Of a stretch of 64,000 nt of DNA, positions 15,999 to 26,562 are shown piece after piece. The number at the start of each line of letters is the position of its first letter. Position 1 is the first letter of the stretch. The position numbers and the translations under genes were made by a program. The notes under the pieces are model-generated. The model searched no databases and had not been told where the DNA came from. It was given only the letters and a program-made list of their open reading frames with translations. This DNA is from CAVXTT01 sp963764685 (GTDB lineage Bacteria; Bacteroidota; Ignavibacteria; Ignavibacteriales; Ignavibacteriaceae), in NCBI GenBank assembly GCA_963764685.1, contig CAVXTT010000020.1, forward strand, positions 372,001 through 436,000. The letters are read 5' to 3'.

Positions 15999-17242
15999 AT
16001 TCCCATTCGGCTAAAATTCTTATTATTTCATCCTGTACGTGCTTATGCATTGAAGCGCCGCCCCTTGAAAATTCGAATATAAAGCACACAATCAGATCAT
16101 CACCTTTTTTATTTGTAACATAACCTGATAGAGAAGAAACTCCGTTAAGTGTGCCTGTTTTGCCGTGAAGATTCTTTTCAGCAGCAGTGCCTATCAGGCG
16201 GTGCCGCAGTGTTCCGTCGACTCCCGCAATACTCAGAGAATTATAGAAGTCATCAAAATTTGCAATATCGAAATACATTTTTTCAAGCAGTCCTCCAATC
16301 GCTCCTGCGGTAACCTGATCAAATCTTGATATACCTGAACCATCAACAACAGAAGTTCCGGTTTTATATATTCCATTATCATCAATAAAATTTAATATGG
16401 CTTGTGTGGAATAAAATGCATTTCCCTCAACACCGCTTGACTCGGCCCCGATTATCTTGAATAAGCACTCTGCCATAAAGTTATCACTGTTCTTGTTTAC
16501 CATAGAAATATAATTTCTTAAGAGCAGGGAATGTTCATAGATCGGGGATATGTTTGCCGGGGTTATTCCTTTGGATGATCCATTACATGAAATTCCGGCT
16601 GCTTTTAGTTTTGAACTGAGCAGGAGTGCTGCATTTGAAGGAGGATCTTTAATATTGACAGAATAAGCTACCATTCTTTTTCTTTTTTTCCTGTAAGATA
16701 TAGAACGGTTCCTGTCAACAACTAATGCAGATATCGGAGGAAGCTTCACATTTGCAACCTCATCAGTTATCCAATCATCCCGCGAATATACATCATCAAA
16801 ATAAGAATCGTCTCCAATTACATCCCCGGTTATTGAGGTAATCCCCATTTGCTTTACTTTGCTTACAATAAGATCAAGATCGGATGAATTGAAGAGTGGA
16901 TTACCATATCCCTTCAGGTAAAGGCTGCCGTTAATAATCCCATCACGGTATATCGAAGTCATCGGTAAATACCTTGGTTGCGACTTCAAAATCTCCTCCC
17001 AGGAGGTTTAATGCTGTAGCGGTAGTAAATAGCTTATTATTAGAGGCAGGGATCATTGATGATGTATGATTCAGGGAAAATATTGTATCTTGTTCTACCG
17101 GGTCAAAAATTAATATTCCGCTTCGGGTGTCAGACGGGAGCCGCTGCAGGGCAGCAGCTATCCTTGCCCTGATTTCCTCTTTAGAAGAGGCACTGATGTT
17201 TATGAACAGAAGGAGAGAAAAAATAATTAATTTCTTTAACAT
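15997..17242 (-). CDS. dacB: D-alanyl-D-alanine carboxypeptidase/endopeptidase (PBP4 type), one frame break
   Basis: The reconstructed protein has about 415 residues. The N-terminal part (17242 to about 16955) has a signal peptide and the SxxK catalytic motif in PASNNKLFTTATAL. After a one-base shift near 16955 the protein continues with YRDGIINGSLYLKG, a VDRNRS segment, the second motif SDN (MVNKNSDNFMAE) and the third motif KTG (HGKTGTLNGVSSLSGY). All active-site motifs are intact. It trims peptidoglycan peptides in the periplasm. The break is probably a sequence error. Confidence 0.87.
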
Positions 17243-17381
17243 TCGTTTAATTTGTATTAACCCGCAATAATTTTATTTTTATCCCGCAAATAAATCATGA
17301 TTTCCTTTTTGCAAGTTATAATGATTTAATAAAAGGTTCCAGTAATAAATTCTATTATCTCAATAAAGTATAAATAAAATA

Positions 17382-18244
17382 ATGGCAAAGAAAAAAACAC
17401 TTCTTAAAGCGTATGAAAATCTGAATTTCCTAAACTCATCCGAAGGGAGGATCCTCAGGATGCTTGTCAGAATTTCTGGAACCGCAGAGTAAATTCAGAA
17501 AGCATAAAATTATTGATACAATTGTTTTCTTCGGATCAGCCCGGCTGCTTGCCGAAAAAAAATGCGCTCTCAGCGTATAATCAATTTAAGACTATCAATC
17601 CATCGACTGCAAAACTTGGGGAGAAATTAAGACAGTCGCAGATGCAGGTGAAAATGGCACGCTACTATGAAGATGCTGTTGAACTTTCAAGAAGATTAAC
17701 CGAATGGTCACTAAGCCTTGAGACTTATGCCAACAGATTTATTATCTGTACAGGCGGCGGTCCCGGCATAATGGAAGCTGCAAATAAGGGGGCAAAATTA
17801 GCCGGAGGTTATTCAATCGGACTGAATATCAGCATCCCCTTTGAACAATACATTAATAATTATGTCACTCCGGATCTGAGTTTTGAATTCCATTATTTCT
17901 TTATGAGAAAATTCTGGTTTGCTTACCTGGCAAAATCTTTAATAGTCTTCCCTGGCGGCTTCGGTACCATGGACGAATTTTTTGAAATAATGACCCTGAT
18001 CCAGACAGGAAAGATCAAGAAAAAACTGCTGGTAGTTGTATACGATGAAAAATACTGGAGGGATATACTAAATTTTGATGCCCTTATTAATTATGGGGTA
18101 ATAAATAAAACAGATCTTAACCTGTTCCAGTTCTGCAGCTCCGTTGATGAAGCGTTTACATTAATAAAGGCGCATTTTGAAAAATATTATCTGACTGAAA
18201 AGGAGAAGACAGTCACAGAACCGAAGATCAATCTGCAATATTAA
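17382..18244 (+). CDS. LOG family protein (lysine-decarboxylase-like Rossmann fold), two frame breaks
   Basis: The true start is the ATG at 17382 (MAKKKTLLKAYENLNFLNS). The frame shifts near 17467 to EFLEPQSKFRKHKIIDTIVFFGSARLLAEK and again in an 8-A run near 17553 to NALSAYNQF. The long downstream frame carries the LOG signature CTGGGPGIMEAANKGA and PGGFGTMDEFFE. LOG proteins are nucleotide 5'-monophosphate phosphoribohydrolases; plant homologues activate cytokinins and bacterial ones probably salvage nucleotides. The homopolymer position of the second break points to a sequencing error. Confidence 0.85.
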
Positions 18245-18321
18245 TCTCACTTCTCTTCATTCGGAGAGGGAATAAAACAATTTTATAATTGCGAATTAAA
18301 ATGGGAATGACTGATTATAAC

Positions 18322-18342
18322 AAACCCCCTTTGAAGGGGGTT
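18322..18342 (-). terminator. Hairpin downstream of rpsU
   Basis: AACCCCCT (18323-18330) pairs with AGGGGGTT (18335-18342) across a 4-base loop, about 12 bases past the rpsU stop. A short T-rich stretch follows on the minus strand. The flanks also lie 80 bp after the LOG gene, so it may serve both. Confidence 0.6.
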
Positions 18343-18353
18343 ATAAAACTGGA

Positions 18354-18548
18354 TTACATTTCCATATTTTCTGTGCGGTGAGCTCTGCGGGTCGCCTTTA
18401 TTTTCTCCATCCTTTTCTTGACGGATGGTTTAACAAAAAAGGTTCTTTTCTTAAACTCTTTAAGGACTCCGGATCTTTCATATTTTTTCTTGAATCTCTT
18501 AAGAGCTTTATCGATTGACTCGTTATCGCCTACTGATATTCCTACCAA
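18354..18548 (-). CDS. rpsU: 30S ribosomal protein S21
   Basis: This 64-residue basic protein has the S21 pattern MVGISVGDNESIDKALKRFKKK and KKRTFFVKPSVKKRMEK. Translation starts at TTG (18548), supported by GAGGTGA five bases upstream. S21 sits at the decoding platform of the small subunit and helps early initiation. Its length is typical. Confidence 0.93.
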   Translation of the reverse strand: MVGISVGDNESIDKALKRFKKKYERSGVLKEFKKRTFFVKPSVKKRMEKIKATRRAHRTENMEM

Positions 18549-18574
18549 CTATTTCACCTCACTTTATGGTATGT

Positions 18575-18952
18575 TTAAATTGTTAATGATTCTATTAATT
18601 TCTTCTGTCCTGATTTTTGAAACTCTACCAGAATTGAACTGCGTCCGTTAGATAATAATTCTTTCGATACGACACGTCCGAAGTCATCCCAGTTCTGATG
18701 ATAAATTGATTCGCCGATATTAAATGACTTTCCAGGGGAATAAACAGTACAATCACCTGTTTCAATTCCGTCAAGACTTTTTGTTTCTTTAGTATCAGAT
18801 GCAAGTTCAACCATTACCATCTGTTTGCATTTTTTACACTTTGCCCATCTTTTATTCTCAGTATTCAAACCGGATACTGCAGAACCCAATTCCATTTTAG
18901 TCACTGTACCGCAAACTGTACAATACCCTTCAATATTTTTGATTCTTGCCAT
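18575..18952 (-). CDS. Zinc-ribbon protein with C-terminal SH3-like domain, function unknown
   Basis: I prefer the ATG at 18952 (MARIKNIEGY) because AAGG lies eight bases upstream; an upstream start would add nine residues. The protein has about 125 residues. CTVC and CKKC form a likely zinc ribbon at residues 10-40. An acidic linker follows and then a small domain, GESIYHQNWDDFGRVVSKE...ILVEFQKSGQKKLIESL. That domain resembles the SH3-like GxGxVxxx..VxF..xGxKxL fold found at the C-terminus of PcrA-type helicases. A nucleic-acid or RNA-polymerase contact is plausible but inferred. Confidence 0.65.
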   Translation of the reverse strand: MARIKNIEGYCTVCGTVTKMELGSAVSGLNTENKRWAKCKKCKQMVMVELASDTKETKSLDGIETGDCTVYSPGKSFNIGESIYHQNWDDFGRVVSKELLSNGRSSILVEFQKSGQKKLIESLTI

Positions 18953-19190
18953 AAAATCGACCTTAACTTTGAATTTCAAACCTTAAATATATGGAATAAA
19001 AATTGATCTTACAAGCTATTTTCGTCCGGGAAACAGGTAAAAAACCTTCAGATTGGATTACAAAACGGTACAAAAATGTCGCTCAACCTCGCCTGCAGGG
19101 AGGATTAGAAACAACCGCAAAATACATTATGACCGACTACTGTTATAACCGAAGTAATTTGATTTTGAGAGGCTGGTGAAGCAGTTATTT

Positions 19191-19442
19191 TCACTTATTC
19201 CGGGAAAAGAATTGAAAAGGTTTTATCCGTCTTATGACTTTACGTCTAACCCTCTCCGGTACAGGATGAACTTTTAATCCGCTGACCAGTGATTTCATAG
19301 TCTGCTGGACAAAGTAATCAAACTTCAGGCTTTTATCCGTATTTATCTTTTCCAGAAGAATGGTCCTTGAACCGGTATCCTTAATTTCATCATCCGCCAG
19401 TGCAGTTATCAGATATTTTATATCGATGTTATTCATCTTCAT
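19191..19442 (-). CDS. Small protein next to the ECF sigma factor, candidate anti-sigma factor
   Basis: This 83-residue protein starts 4 bases after the sigma-factor gene. Its N-terminal pattern (DIKYLITALADDEIKDTGSRTILLEKINTDKSLKFDYFVQQTMKSLV) resembles the helical anti-sigma domain that begins with a short acidic turn. However, the HxxxCxxC zinc motif of ZAS anti-sigma factors is absent, and there is no membrane segment. The C-terminus is strongly basic (RVRRKVIRRIKPFQFFSRNK). A sigma-binding role is inferred from context only. Confidence 0.55.
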   Translation of the reverse strand: MKMNNIDIKYLITALADDEIKDTGSRTILLEKINTDKSLKFDYFVQQTMKSLVSGLKVHPVPERVRRKVIRRIKPFQFFSRNK

Positions 19443-19446
19443 AATT

Positions 19447-20037
19447 TCAATTCTTCTTCATATACCCTTTGTTCTCAGCATACTTATGTAATCTGGTAAA
19501 TAACATTTTTCTGGCCCGATGAAGTCTTGATCGTACTGTCCCTACGGGTATGTCAATAAAGTCGGCTATTTCTTCATATGAATACCCTTCGATGTCGCAA
19601 AGGATCACTACTGTTCTGAAATCTTCCGGAAGTTCTGATATTGCCTCCGAAAGTTCATCATCGAGCAGGTTATCAAAAATTTCCTTTTCAAGATGGGCAT
19701 CATCAGTGGAGGATATTTTAATGTTCTCATAGAAATTTTCGATCTCTTCATAATCTACTTTATCAGGTTCTTTTGATTGCTTCCGGTAAGAATTTATGAA
19801 GGTGTTTTTCATTATAGAAAACAACCAGGCCTTGCAATTAGTTCCTGTTTCAAATTTATCGAAGAACCTGAAAGCTTTAAGGTATGTTTCCTGCAGAAGA
19901 TCGCTGGCGTCGTCGGAATCCCCTGTCAATTTTAAGCCGAAATTATATAAAGCGTCCATATGAGGAACCGCTTCTTTTTCAAATTCTTTATATAATTTTT
20001 GCTGATCAGTTACGACTGCAAGTAAAAGAAGAAACAT
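19447..20037 (-). CDS. ECF-type RNA polymerase sigma factor (SigE/RpoE-like)
   Basis: This 196-residue protein has region 2 (HMDALYNFGLKLTGDSDDASDLLQETYLKAFRFFDKF, then CKAWLFSIMKNTFINSYRKQ) and region 4 (SELPEDFRTVVILCDIEGYSYEEIADFIDIPVGTVRSRLHRAR). Region 1.1 and region 3 are absent, as in ECF factors. The hydrophobic residues before VTDQQK may be an over-long start, but no good alternative start codon is present. It forms a two-gene unit with the small protein downstream. The target regulon is unknown. Confidence 0.92.
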   Translation of the reverse strand: MFLLLLAVVTDQQKLYKEFEKEAVPHMDALYNFGLKLTGDSDDASDLLQETYLKAFRFFDKFETGTNCKAWLFSIMKNTFINSYRKQSKEPDKVDYEEIENFYENIKISSTDDAHLEKEIFDNLLDDELSEAISELPEDFRTVVILCDIEGYSYEEIADFIDIPVGTVRSRLHRARKMLFTRLHKYAENKGYMKKN

Positions 20038-20100
20038 TAAAAAAGGTTAATAATCCTATAAATTATCTTTAATTATACCAAAATTAATAGTTAAATAAAA

Positions 20101-21509
20101 TCATAGAATCAGAGCGTTCCGAAAGTCTTCGAAGGGATTTTCCGGAGTTATCAGTTGTCCGTTTAGGACGAGAAATTTAACTTCTCCATTTTTAGAAATA
20201 ACAAGATTTGCATAATCCTCGATGGTAATTTCGGTGGGATCATTTATAGAACCGGTAACGATATTAATTGGCAGAGGGGAGTATTCCTTTTCTTCCGGGA
20301 GTTCTGTTCTAATATTTGTATACCCTCCTTTGAGAATAGAGATTACTTCCTGTTCGCTTATCTCAGCGTACTGAAGGAAAATTGAGTTTTAAGAGTTCTT
20401 CCCGGTGATACATCAAAGTCGGCGAAATTATATTCCTGATATCCATAATAAATGCTGAGATCTCCCATATCGGCAATTCTTCCTTCATAATAAAAGTTTC
20501 TGCCGTTTCTGGTTGTCTTCTCTTCAAGATTAATACCTATATCAATAGTAAAATCTCTACCTGCGGATCGTAAGGTCAGATTTTTGAGGAGCACATCAAA
20601 AAGGTAAATTTCATTGAACGGGATATTGGTGTAAATATCAGTTGATTCGTGCTTATAATTTTCCTGGGATATGCATTTAAAAGCCGTAAGAAGAAGTATA
20701 AAGTTTAATTTCCTCACGAACTGCTTCTCTGTATCACCTTTCCATCCGCCCGATTCTACAAGAATGGTACTTGTTCCGTTGTTCTGAAAATTATCACCGA
20801 ATGCTCTCTGTTCAAAATCATCTTTATATTTACCGATATGCCCCGGAATGAAGACTGACATTATTTTATATAATCTTGAAATAAGTTTAATAGCGTTCAG
20901 CCTTATGTGATTAATGCTTTGTTCGATATCCGATGGGGGAGCAAGAAATGATATGGCGGCACTTTTAAAGCATTTCCCGGCAGTATAATGTATATCCTGG
21001 TCGTGCAGGTTAAATCCGAATTCTGGTTTGAATTGAACAGCTTCATTATTCAGGATCTGTGCTTCGGGGGTGCTCAGCTTGGCGGCATCCCGGTTAATAT
21101 CTATTCCTCCTCTGTTCCTTCTGGTGAATATTTCTGCTCCATCAGGATTCAGCATAGGAATAAATGAGAACGAAAGATGCTTCAGGAGCAAATTGCGGAT
21201 GGGATCATAATTATCCTGCGAAGACAGGAAATTAAAGATATCGAATAATGCCATTGTTGCTGTGGGTTCATCACCATGCATTTGTGACCAGCAGAGAACT
21301 TTCTTCTTACCCGTACCTGCAGTAATCCGGAATATTTCTCTCCCTTCAACTGACCTACCTAGCTGAGTTGTGGTGAATATTTTTTTATCAAGCTTATGAA
21401 TTAATTGAACTATATCAGTATGCTTGAACCTTCGATCCTTGAGGGAGCCCTCGAGGTATTTCTCATATTCAAAATAAATACTGTTAGCGAATTCGATATC
21501 TTGAAGCAT
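20101..21509 (-). CDS. M14-family zinc carboxypeptidase, one frame break near the C-terminus
   Basis: The first frame (21509 to 20358) encodes the peptidase: zinc ligands in QMHGDEPTATMA (HxxE) and FNLHDQDIH, arginine in NRGGIDINRD, and the catalytic glutamate in TILVESGGWKGDTEKQ. It then stops after KTQFSFSTLR. A one-base shift near 20378 restores LQYAEISEQEVISILKGGY and about 80 further codons to a TGA at 20101, with good protein character (PINIVTGSINDPTEITI, LVISKNGEVKFLVLNG). I therefore extend the gene to 20101. There is no clear signal peptide, so the enzyme may be cytoplasmic. Confidence 0.78.
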
Positions 21510-21597
21510 CAGTCAGGACATTAATAATATAAATTTGATAAATTAAAATAGAAAATTATTCTAATTTAAGATAAATTTCCGTTAAGGAGTGATATCT

Positions 21598-22140
21598 ATG
21601 GCAACAACTATGTTAAAAATCGGATCATCAATGCCGGAATTTGATCTTCCTGCAACCGATGGGAAAAATTATAGCAATGCATACTTTGTTGATTATAAAG
21701 GCCTGATAATAATATTCAGCTGTAATCATTGTCCTTATGTACAGGCTTATGAGGAACGTATGAAAGCAGTTGCGGCAGATTATTCATCTAAGGGAATAGC
21801 AATGGCTGCTGTAAATCCGAATGATGTATCAAAATATGAAGATGATTCATTTGAAGGAATGATAAAGAGGGCTGCAGAAAGGAAATTTAATTTTCCCTAT
21901 CTACGTGATGAATCGCAGGAAACAGCAAAAGCATTTGGCGCTACACATACCCCGGAAGTATTTCTTTTTGATGATAATAGAAAATTGATCTATCACGGGA
22001 AAATAGATGATAACTGGCAGGAGCCGGATGCAGTGCAAAACAGTTATCTCCGAACAGCTCTTGATGAGTATTTAAAGAATGAAGATATATCTGTTCCGGA
22101 GACTTATTCTATCGGGTGTACGATAAAATGGAAGGATTAG
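21598..22140 (+). CDS. Thioredoxin-family (AhpC/TSA-like) redox protein
   Basis: The ATG at 21598 follows AAGGAG by 9 bases; an in-frame GTG at 21589 overlaps the Shine-Dalgarno sequence and is less likely. The 180-residue protein opens with a redoxin-like motif (IGSSMPEFDLPATDGKNYS). It has the redox pair CNHCPYVQAYEERM at about residues 43-46 and a cis-proline region THTPEVFLFD. A C-terminal extra cysteine lies in SIGCTIKWK. This subgroup is usually annotated only as thioredoxin family protein; the electron partner is unknown. Confidence 0.85.
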   Translation: MATTMLKIGSSMPEFDLPATDGKNYSNAYFVDYKGLIIIFSCNHCPYVQAYEERMKAVAADYSSKGIAMAAVNPNDVSKYEDDSFEGMIKRAAERKFNFPYLRDESQETAKAFGATHTPEVFLFDDNRKLIYHGKIDDNWQEPDAVQNSYLRTALDEYLKNEDISVPETYSIGCTIKWKD

Positions 22141-22781
22141 TACATTAAGCCGAGATTGATGGTTACAAAGAATCCTCCCAGCTGCTTTTTATATCTTCCT
22201 TCAAGACTCTCGACTCCCTGGTCGAAGAAGGTTATAAAATAGTATCTGAAATTGAGTCCTAAAAGATTACGTGTATCAATTCCGATATTAGCACCAAATC
22301 CTATATAACTTCCGAGGGCATAATGCGGCTGGGCGTTTCCAAATGCTTTAAAGAACTCCTCACTATATGGTGTTGTTATAACAAAGGTCGGGCCTATACC
22401 TGCATTTATATACGGACGGAGATTATCGGTAATTACACTTTCAAATATCCTGAAATGAGCTCCAAAATTCACAGGCAGAATAAATATTCTGTTCTTTTTC
22501 CCGACAGTATATTTTTGTCCGTAATAATCAACATACTCGAATTCTTTTTCATCTTTAGCTTCGGAAACTGAAAAATCACCGAACAAGGTTAATTTTTTAC
22601 TTATTTCCCTGCGGTAGAATCCGCCCAGACCAAATCCTCCATCGCTGAACATAATATCCAGGCCAATTGTATTATCAGGGAAATCCATAGGTTCTTTTTC
22701 GGGTGCAAGTTCCCCGATCCCTTGTCCATTTACATTACAGCAACTAATTAGTAATATTGTCAGTATTATTATCGATTTCAT
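22137..22781 (-). CDS. Outer-membrane beta-barrel protein (porin family)
   Basis: This protein of about 214 residues starts at ATG 22781 with a hydrophobic signal (SIIILTILLISCCNVNGQ); the cysteines could serve as a lipobox, but cleavage after NGQ is equally likely. The mature part shows amphipathic beta strands (KKLTLFGDFSVSEA, RPYINAGIGPTFVIT, LLGLNFRYYFI) and ends in an aromatic-rich strand. It overlaps the convergent thioredoxin gene by 4 bases. The specific role is unknown. Confidence 0.7.
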   Translation of the reverse strand: MKSIIILTILLISCCNVNGQGIGELAPEKEPMDFPDNTIGLDIMFSDGGFGLGGFYRREISKKLTLFGDFSVSEAKDEKEFEYVDYYGQKYTVGKKNRIFILPVNFGAHFRIFESVITDNLRPYINAGIGPTFVITTPYSEEFFKAFGNAQPHYALGSYIGFGANIGIDTRNLLGLNFRYYFITFFDQGVESLEGRYKKQLGGFFVTINLGLMY

Positions 22782-22856
22782 ATTTATAGTTATTTTCACT
22801 CTTTAAAAATAAGCAACCATAAATCATTTGCAATAACCTATTTCATCACGTAAAAA

Positions 22857-23480
22857 ATGCTCACAAGTATCGATGATTCTGTATTCTGGGATAATCTTTA
22901 TGAAAGCGGGGAGGTTAACTGGGATCTAAAATCACCTAATCCTGTGTTCAAATCCCTGATTGAGAAGGGGGAATTTATTCAGCCTTGCAGCATTCTCATT
23001 ACCGGAAGCGGGAAAGGGTATGATGCCGTAGCGGCAGCCAAGGCAGGATATGCAGTAACTGCTGTGGATTTTTCACAAAAAGCGGTTAGCCATTCAAAGG
23101 AGCTTGCAAAAAAAGAGAATACCTCAATACGTGTCCTGCAGGCCGATGTTTTTAAATTGCGGGAGATACTTGATGAACCATTTGACGCAGTGTACGAATA
23201 CACAACCTTTTGTGCAATAAATCCATTGCGGCGTGAGGAATTTGCGGAGGAAATAAGTTCGTTGATCAGACCTGGAGGTAAATTTATTTCTGTAATGTTC
23301 CCTGTAGATGGCAGGACAGGCGGTCCTCCTTTTAATATTGATGTGATCGAATTTTATAAATTGTTCTCCCGATTCCTGAGACTGGATTTTTCTACTAGAG
23401 ACATAAACTCCGTAAAACCAAGGAAGGGAAAAGAGATTCTTCAAATCTATATAAAACCGGAGAAAGTGGTGCCGTTATGA
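22857..23480 (+). CDS. Class I SAM-dependent methyltransferase, thiopurine S-methyltransferase-like
   Basis: This 207-residue protein begins WDNLYESGEVNWD, has the SAM-binding motif ILITGSGKGYDAVAAAKAGYAVTAVDFS, and contains YEYTTFCAINPLRREEFAEE, a hallmark of the TPMT-like family. Bacterial members methylate small thiols, selenium or tellurium compounds; the true substrate cannot be told. The stop codon overlaps the next gene's start (ATGA). Confidence 0.88.
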   Translation: MLTSIDDSVFWDNLYESGEVNWDLKSPNPVFKSLIEKGEFIQPCSILITGSGKGYDAVAAAKAGYAVTAVDFSQKAVSHSKELAKKENTSIRVLQADVFKLREILDEPFDAVYEYTTFCAINPLRREEFAEEISSLIRPGGKFISVMFPVDGRTGGPPFNIDVIEFYKLFSRFLRLDFSTRDINSVKPRKGKEILQIYIKPEKVVPL

Positions 23481-26400
23481 TCTTCTCCAGGATGCCTAAA
23501 AAAAATATTGATCTTCAGAATGATATCAAATCAAAAATTCAAAGTGGAAAAACTGAGGAACTGCTGCTTGTTGTCCCTACCAATAGAAAAAGCAGATATT
23601 TAAAAGAGAAATTATTTCCGCTTCTCCAGGCGGAACAGTAAGCAGTGTTAATGTCGATACGATAGGTACATTCGCTCAAAAGCTTCTGTCTGTCACCGAA
23701 AGCTCAACAGGCAGGATCCTTTCTGATGCTGCATCAGCTGTCCTTCTCAAACAATCAATCAATGAAAGCAAATTAAGTTATTTTTCCCGGTACCGTAGTA
23801 CTATTCCTGCCGGCACTTTGGATAGAATCAAAAATGTAATTTCGGAGTACAAAAGAAACGGCATCAAACCAGAAATGATCCGTCAGGAATCGGCAAAACT
23901 TGCAGGTGCAGAAAAGCTTAAAGCTCTTGATATTGCAGACATTTATGACAACTATGACCGGCTTTGCAGAAGTCTTAATGTTAAAGAGATCGGCGATATT
24001 TATAATGATCTGAATAACTTAAGCCCGGCAGAATTTTCAAATTGTTTCCGCACCCAATATCCGCTTGTCAGCCTAATGGTAATAGACGGTTTTGATGAAT
24101 TTACTACTCCTGAAATTGAATTTATAAATTCTACTGCAGATATCACTGGTCTGGAGCTTTATGTTCAGCTGGACTATTATGGTTTGAACGAACATATTTT
24201 CTCTCATCTTGATCAATGCTATTCAAAGCTCTTATCAAAAAAGTTTTTAATTACTGAGGATGAAAATGAGGATAGATCTCAGGAATTTAGAAAAATAATC
24301 AGAACACAGATGTTTGTTCCGGGCGGCATAAAAGCAGTAACCGGGAATATATCTGTAATTGAATCTCCTTCCCGGGAGATGGAGATTGAATTTATTGCAA
24401 AAGAGATTAAGGATCTTTTGTTCTCCGGGAATGTTGAACCGGCTAATATTTGTGTCGTATTCAACCTTATAAAAAATTATTCTCCCCTTGTCAGGGACAT
24501 TTTCCCTGTATACGGATTGCCTTTTAACCTGACCGACCGCAAAGCCCTTGCAATGTCTTCTCCCGTAGTAACGATAATAAATTTTCTTGAGATACTGGAG
24601 AATGATTATTACTATAAAAACATTTTCCGTTCTTTGAGTTCAGGATATATTAAACTGAATAATATTAATCTTTCGAATCTATATGCAGCATCGGCAAACC
24701 TGAAGATAATCTCAGGATATTCTAACTGGATCAATTCCCTTCAGGAAGGAATAATTAATCTAGAAGCAGAGAATGGCCGCAGTTCTGCGGGAAAGGTATA
24801 TATTTATAAAAAAGCCCTGGAAGATATAAAACTGCTGAATGATTTCCTTACTCCTTTCAATTCTAAAATGACAGTCAGGGAGTTCAGAAACCTATTGATA
24901 AAGACTATTTATGATCTGAATATCCACGGGGAGATATTAAATAAAAATGCAGATAATGTTGAAGAAAATATAAAGGGACTGACGGAGTTCATTGGTACCC
25001 TTGATGAGCTTTTTGAACTTCTTGAAAAGGAGGAAGGGAACGCTCAGCTGCCGCTAAAATATTTTTTGAATAATATCCGGACAGCGGTAACCGGTACAAG
25101 ATTTAATATAAAAGAAAAACCCGGATACGGTATCCTGGTCACCAATTTAAATGAGATAAGGGGATTAAGTTTCGATTACTTATTTATTGGAGGCTTATGC
25201 GATGGTGATTTCCCCACAAGATATAAGCCGGAGATATTTAATTCAGGAACTTACGTAAAAAATGAAAAGAGACATCAGACTGAGGAGAGATACCATTTTT
25301 ATCAGGCACTATGTTCCTGGAATAAAAATCTGTTCCTCTCATATCCACTTTTTAGTGATAAGAAAGAACTGGTTAAATCAAATATTCTGAGGGAATTTGA
25401 AGAATTGTTTGAAACAGAAACTAAAAATGCCGGTGATTATAAATCAAAGATCTACTCAAATGAAGAACTGCTTAATACAATCGGAAGCAAAAAACTAAAA
25501 CTTTCAGCGGATAATGCGTATAAACTGAATAGCCTCCGGATAAAAGAGTCAATCGATATAAATAACCTTAGGAAAGAAAATCCTTTCGGCAGCTCAGAAT
25601 ATACAGGACGGATATTAAGTAAACTGGATCTTGTTTCCAGGCAGGCTCTTGATTCTCATTGCAAAAAGGAATTTTCCGTCTCACAGCTTGAACTTTATGC
25701 CGGGTGTCCCTTCCGTTATTTTGTCGAAAGGGTATTGACACTGAACACGATAGAGGAGCCGGTTGAAGAAATTGAGGCTAAAGAACTTGGCAGTCTGCTG
25801 CATGTTATTTTGTACCGGTTCTATACAGAACTAAATGAAAAGGGGATTAAATTAAAGAATGCTGATGATGATTGTTTCAATATTGCGGTAGAACTGATGT
25901 TCTCGATTGCCGAAAATGAAATAAAAGCAGCAGTCTTCTCACCTTTATCCTTTTATGAAAAAGAAAAAATTCTCGGTATTAACGGAAGGAAGACAGATTC
26001 CATTCTTTACCAGTTCCTGCTGCTTGAGAGAGCATCCGGAGATAATTATGTCCCCTCATTTTTTGAAGTAAGCTTTGGTGATCTTCCGAGGGAAAAATAC
26101 GATAAAGGAGAATCGTTAAGCAAGTTCAAAGCTGGAAATATATCTGTAAGAGGAAAGATAGACAGGGTCGATATTGATTATACAGAAGAAAAATTTAAGG
26201 TAATTGATTATAAAAGCGGAACATTTAAACCTTCTGAAAAGGATATCCAGGCAGGGTTATCCCTTCAGCTGCCGCTTTATATGATTGCCGCAAGAGAACT
26301 GATAAGATTAAGACTTGCTAAAGACTTTATCCCAGCAGGAGGCGAGATTTATTCTCTTAAATATTCTGAGAAAGATCTGAAGAAGAGTACGGTTATAAAG

Positions 26401-26562
26401 GAAAGTCCGGAGATGGCAGATAATTGTATTCAAATGATAGAGAAATATGTAGATTCCATAGCGGGCGGCAACTTTAATCTCTCTGAACTTGAAGACAGGG
26501 AAAAGAGAATCTGCAGATTCTGCACCTATCGCACTGTATGCCGGATAGATGAATTGAACTAA
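23477..26562 (+). CDS. AddB-like PD-(D/E)XK nuclease with Fe-S cluster motif, one frame break
   Basis: The start is ATG 23477, coupled to the methyltransferase stop. The first 55 codons contain ELLLVVPTNRKSRYLKEKLFP, the Walker-A-like start typical of AddB-type inactivated helicases. The frame then shifts near 23620 to SPGGTVSSVNVDTIGTFAQKLL and continues for about 980 residues. The C-terminal nuclease has FKVIDYKSGTFKP and the iron-sulfur cysteines CPFRYF and CRFCTYRTVC. Such proteins work with an AddA/RecB helicase in double-strand-break processing; no AddA partner is visible in this window. Confidence 0.82.
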
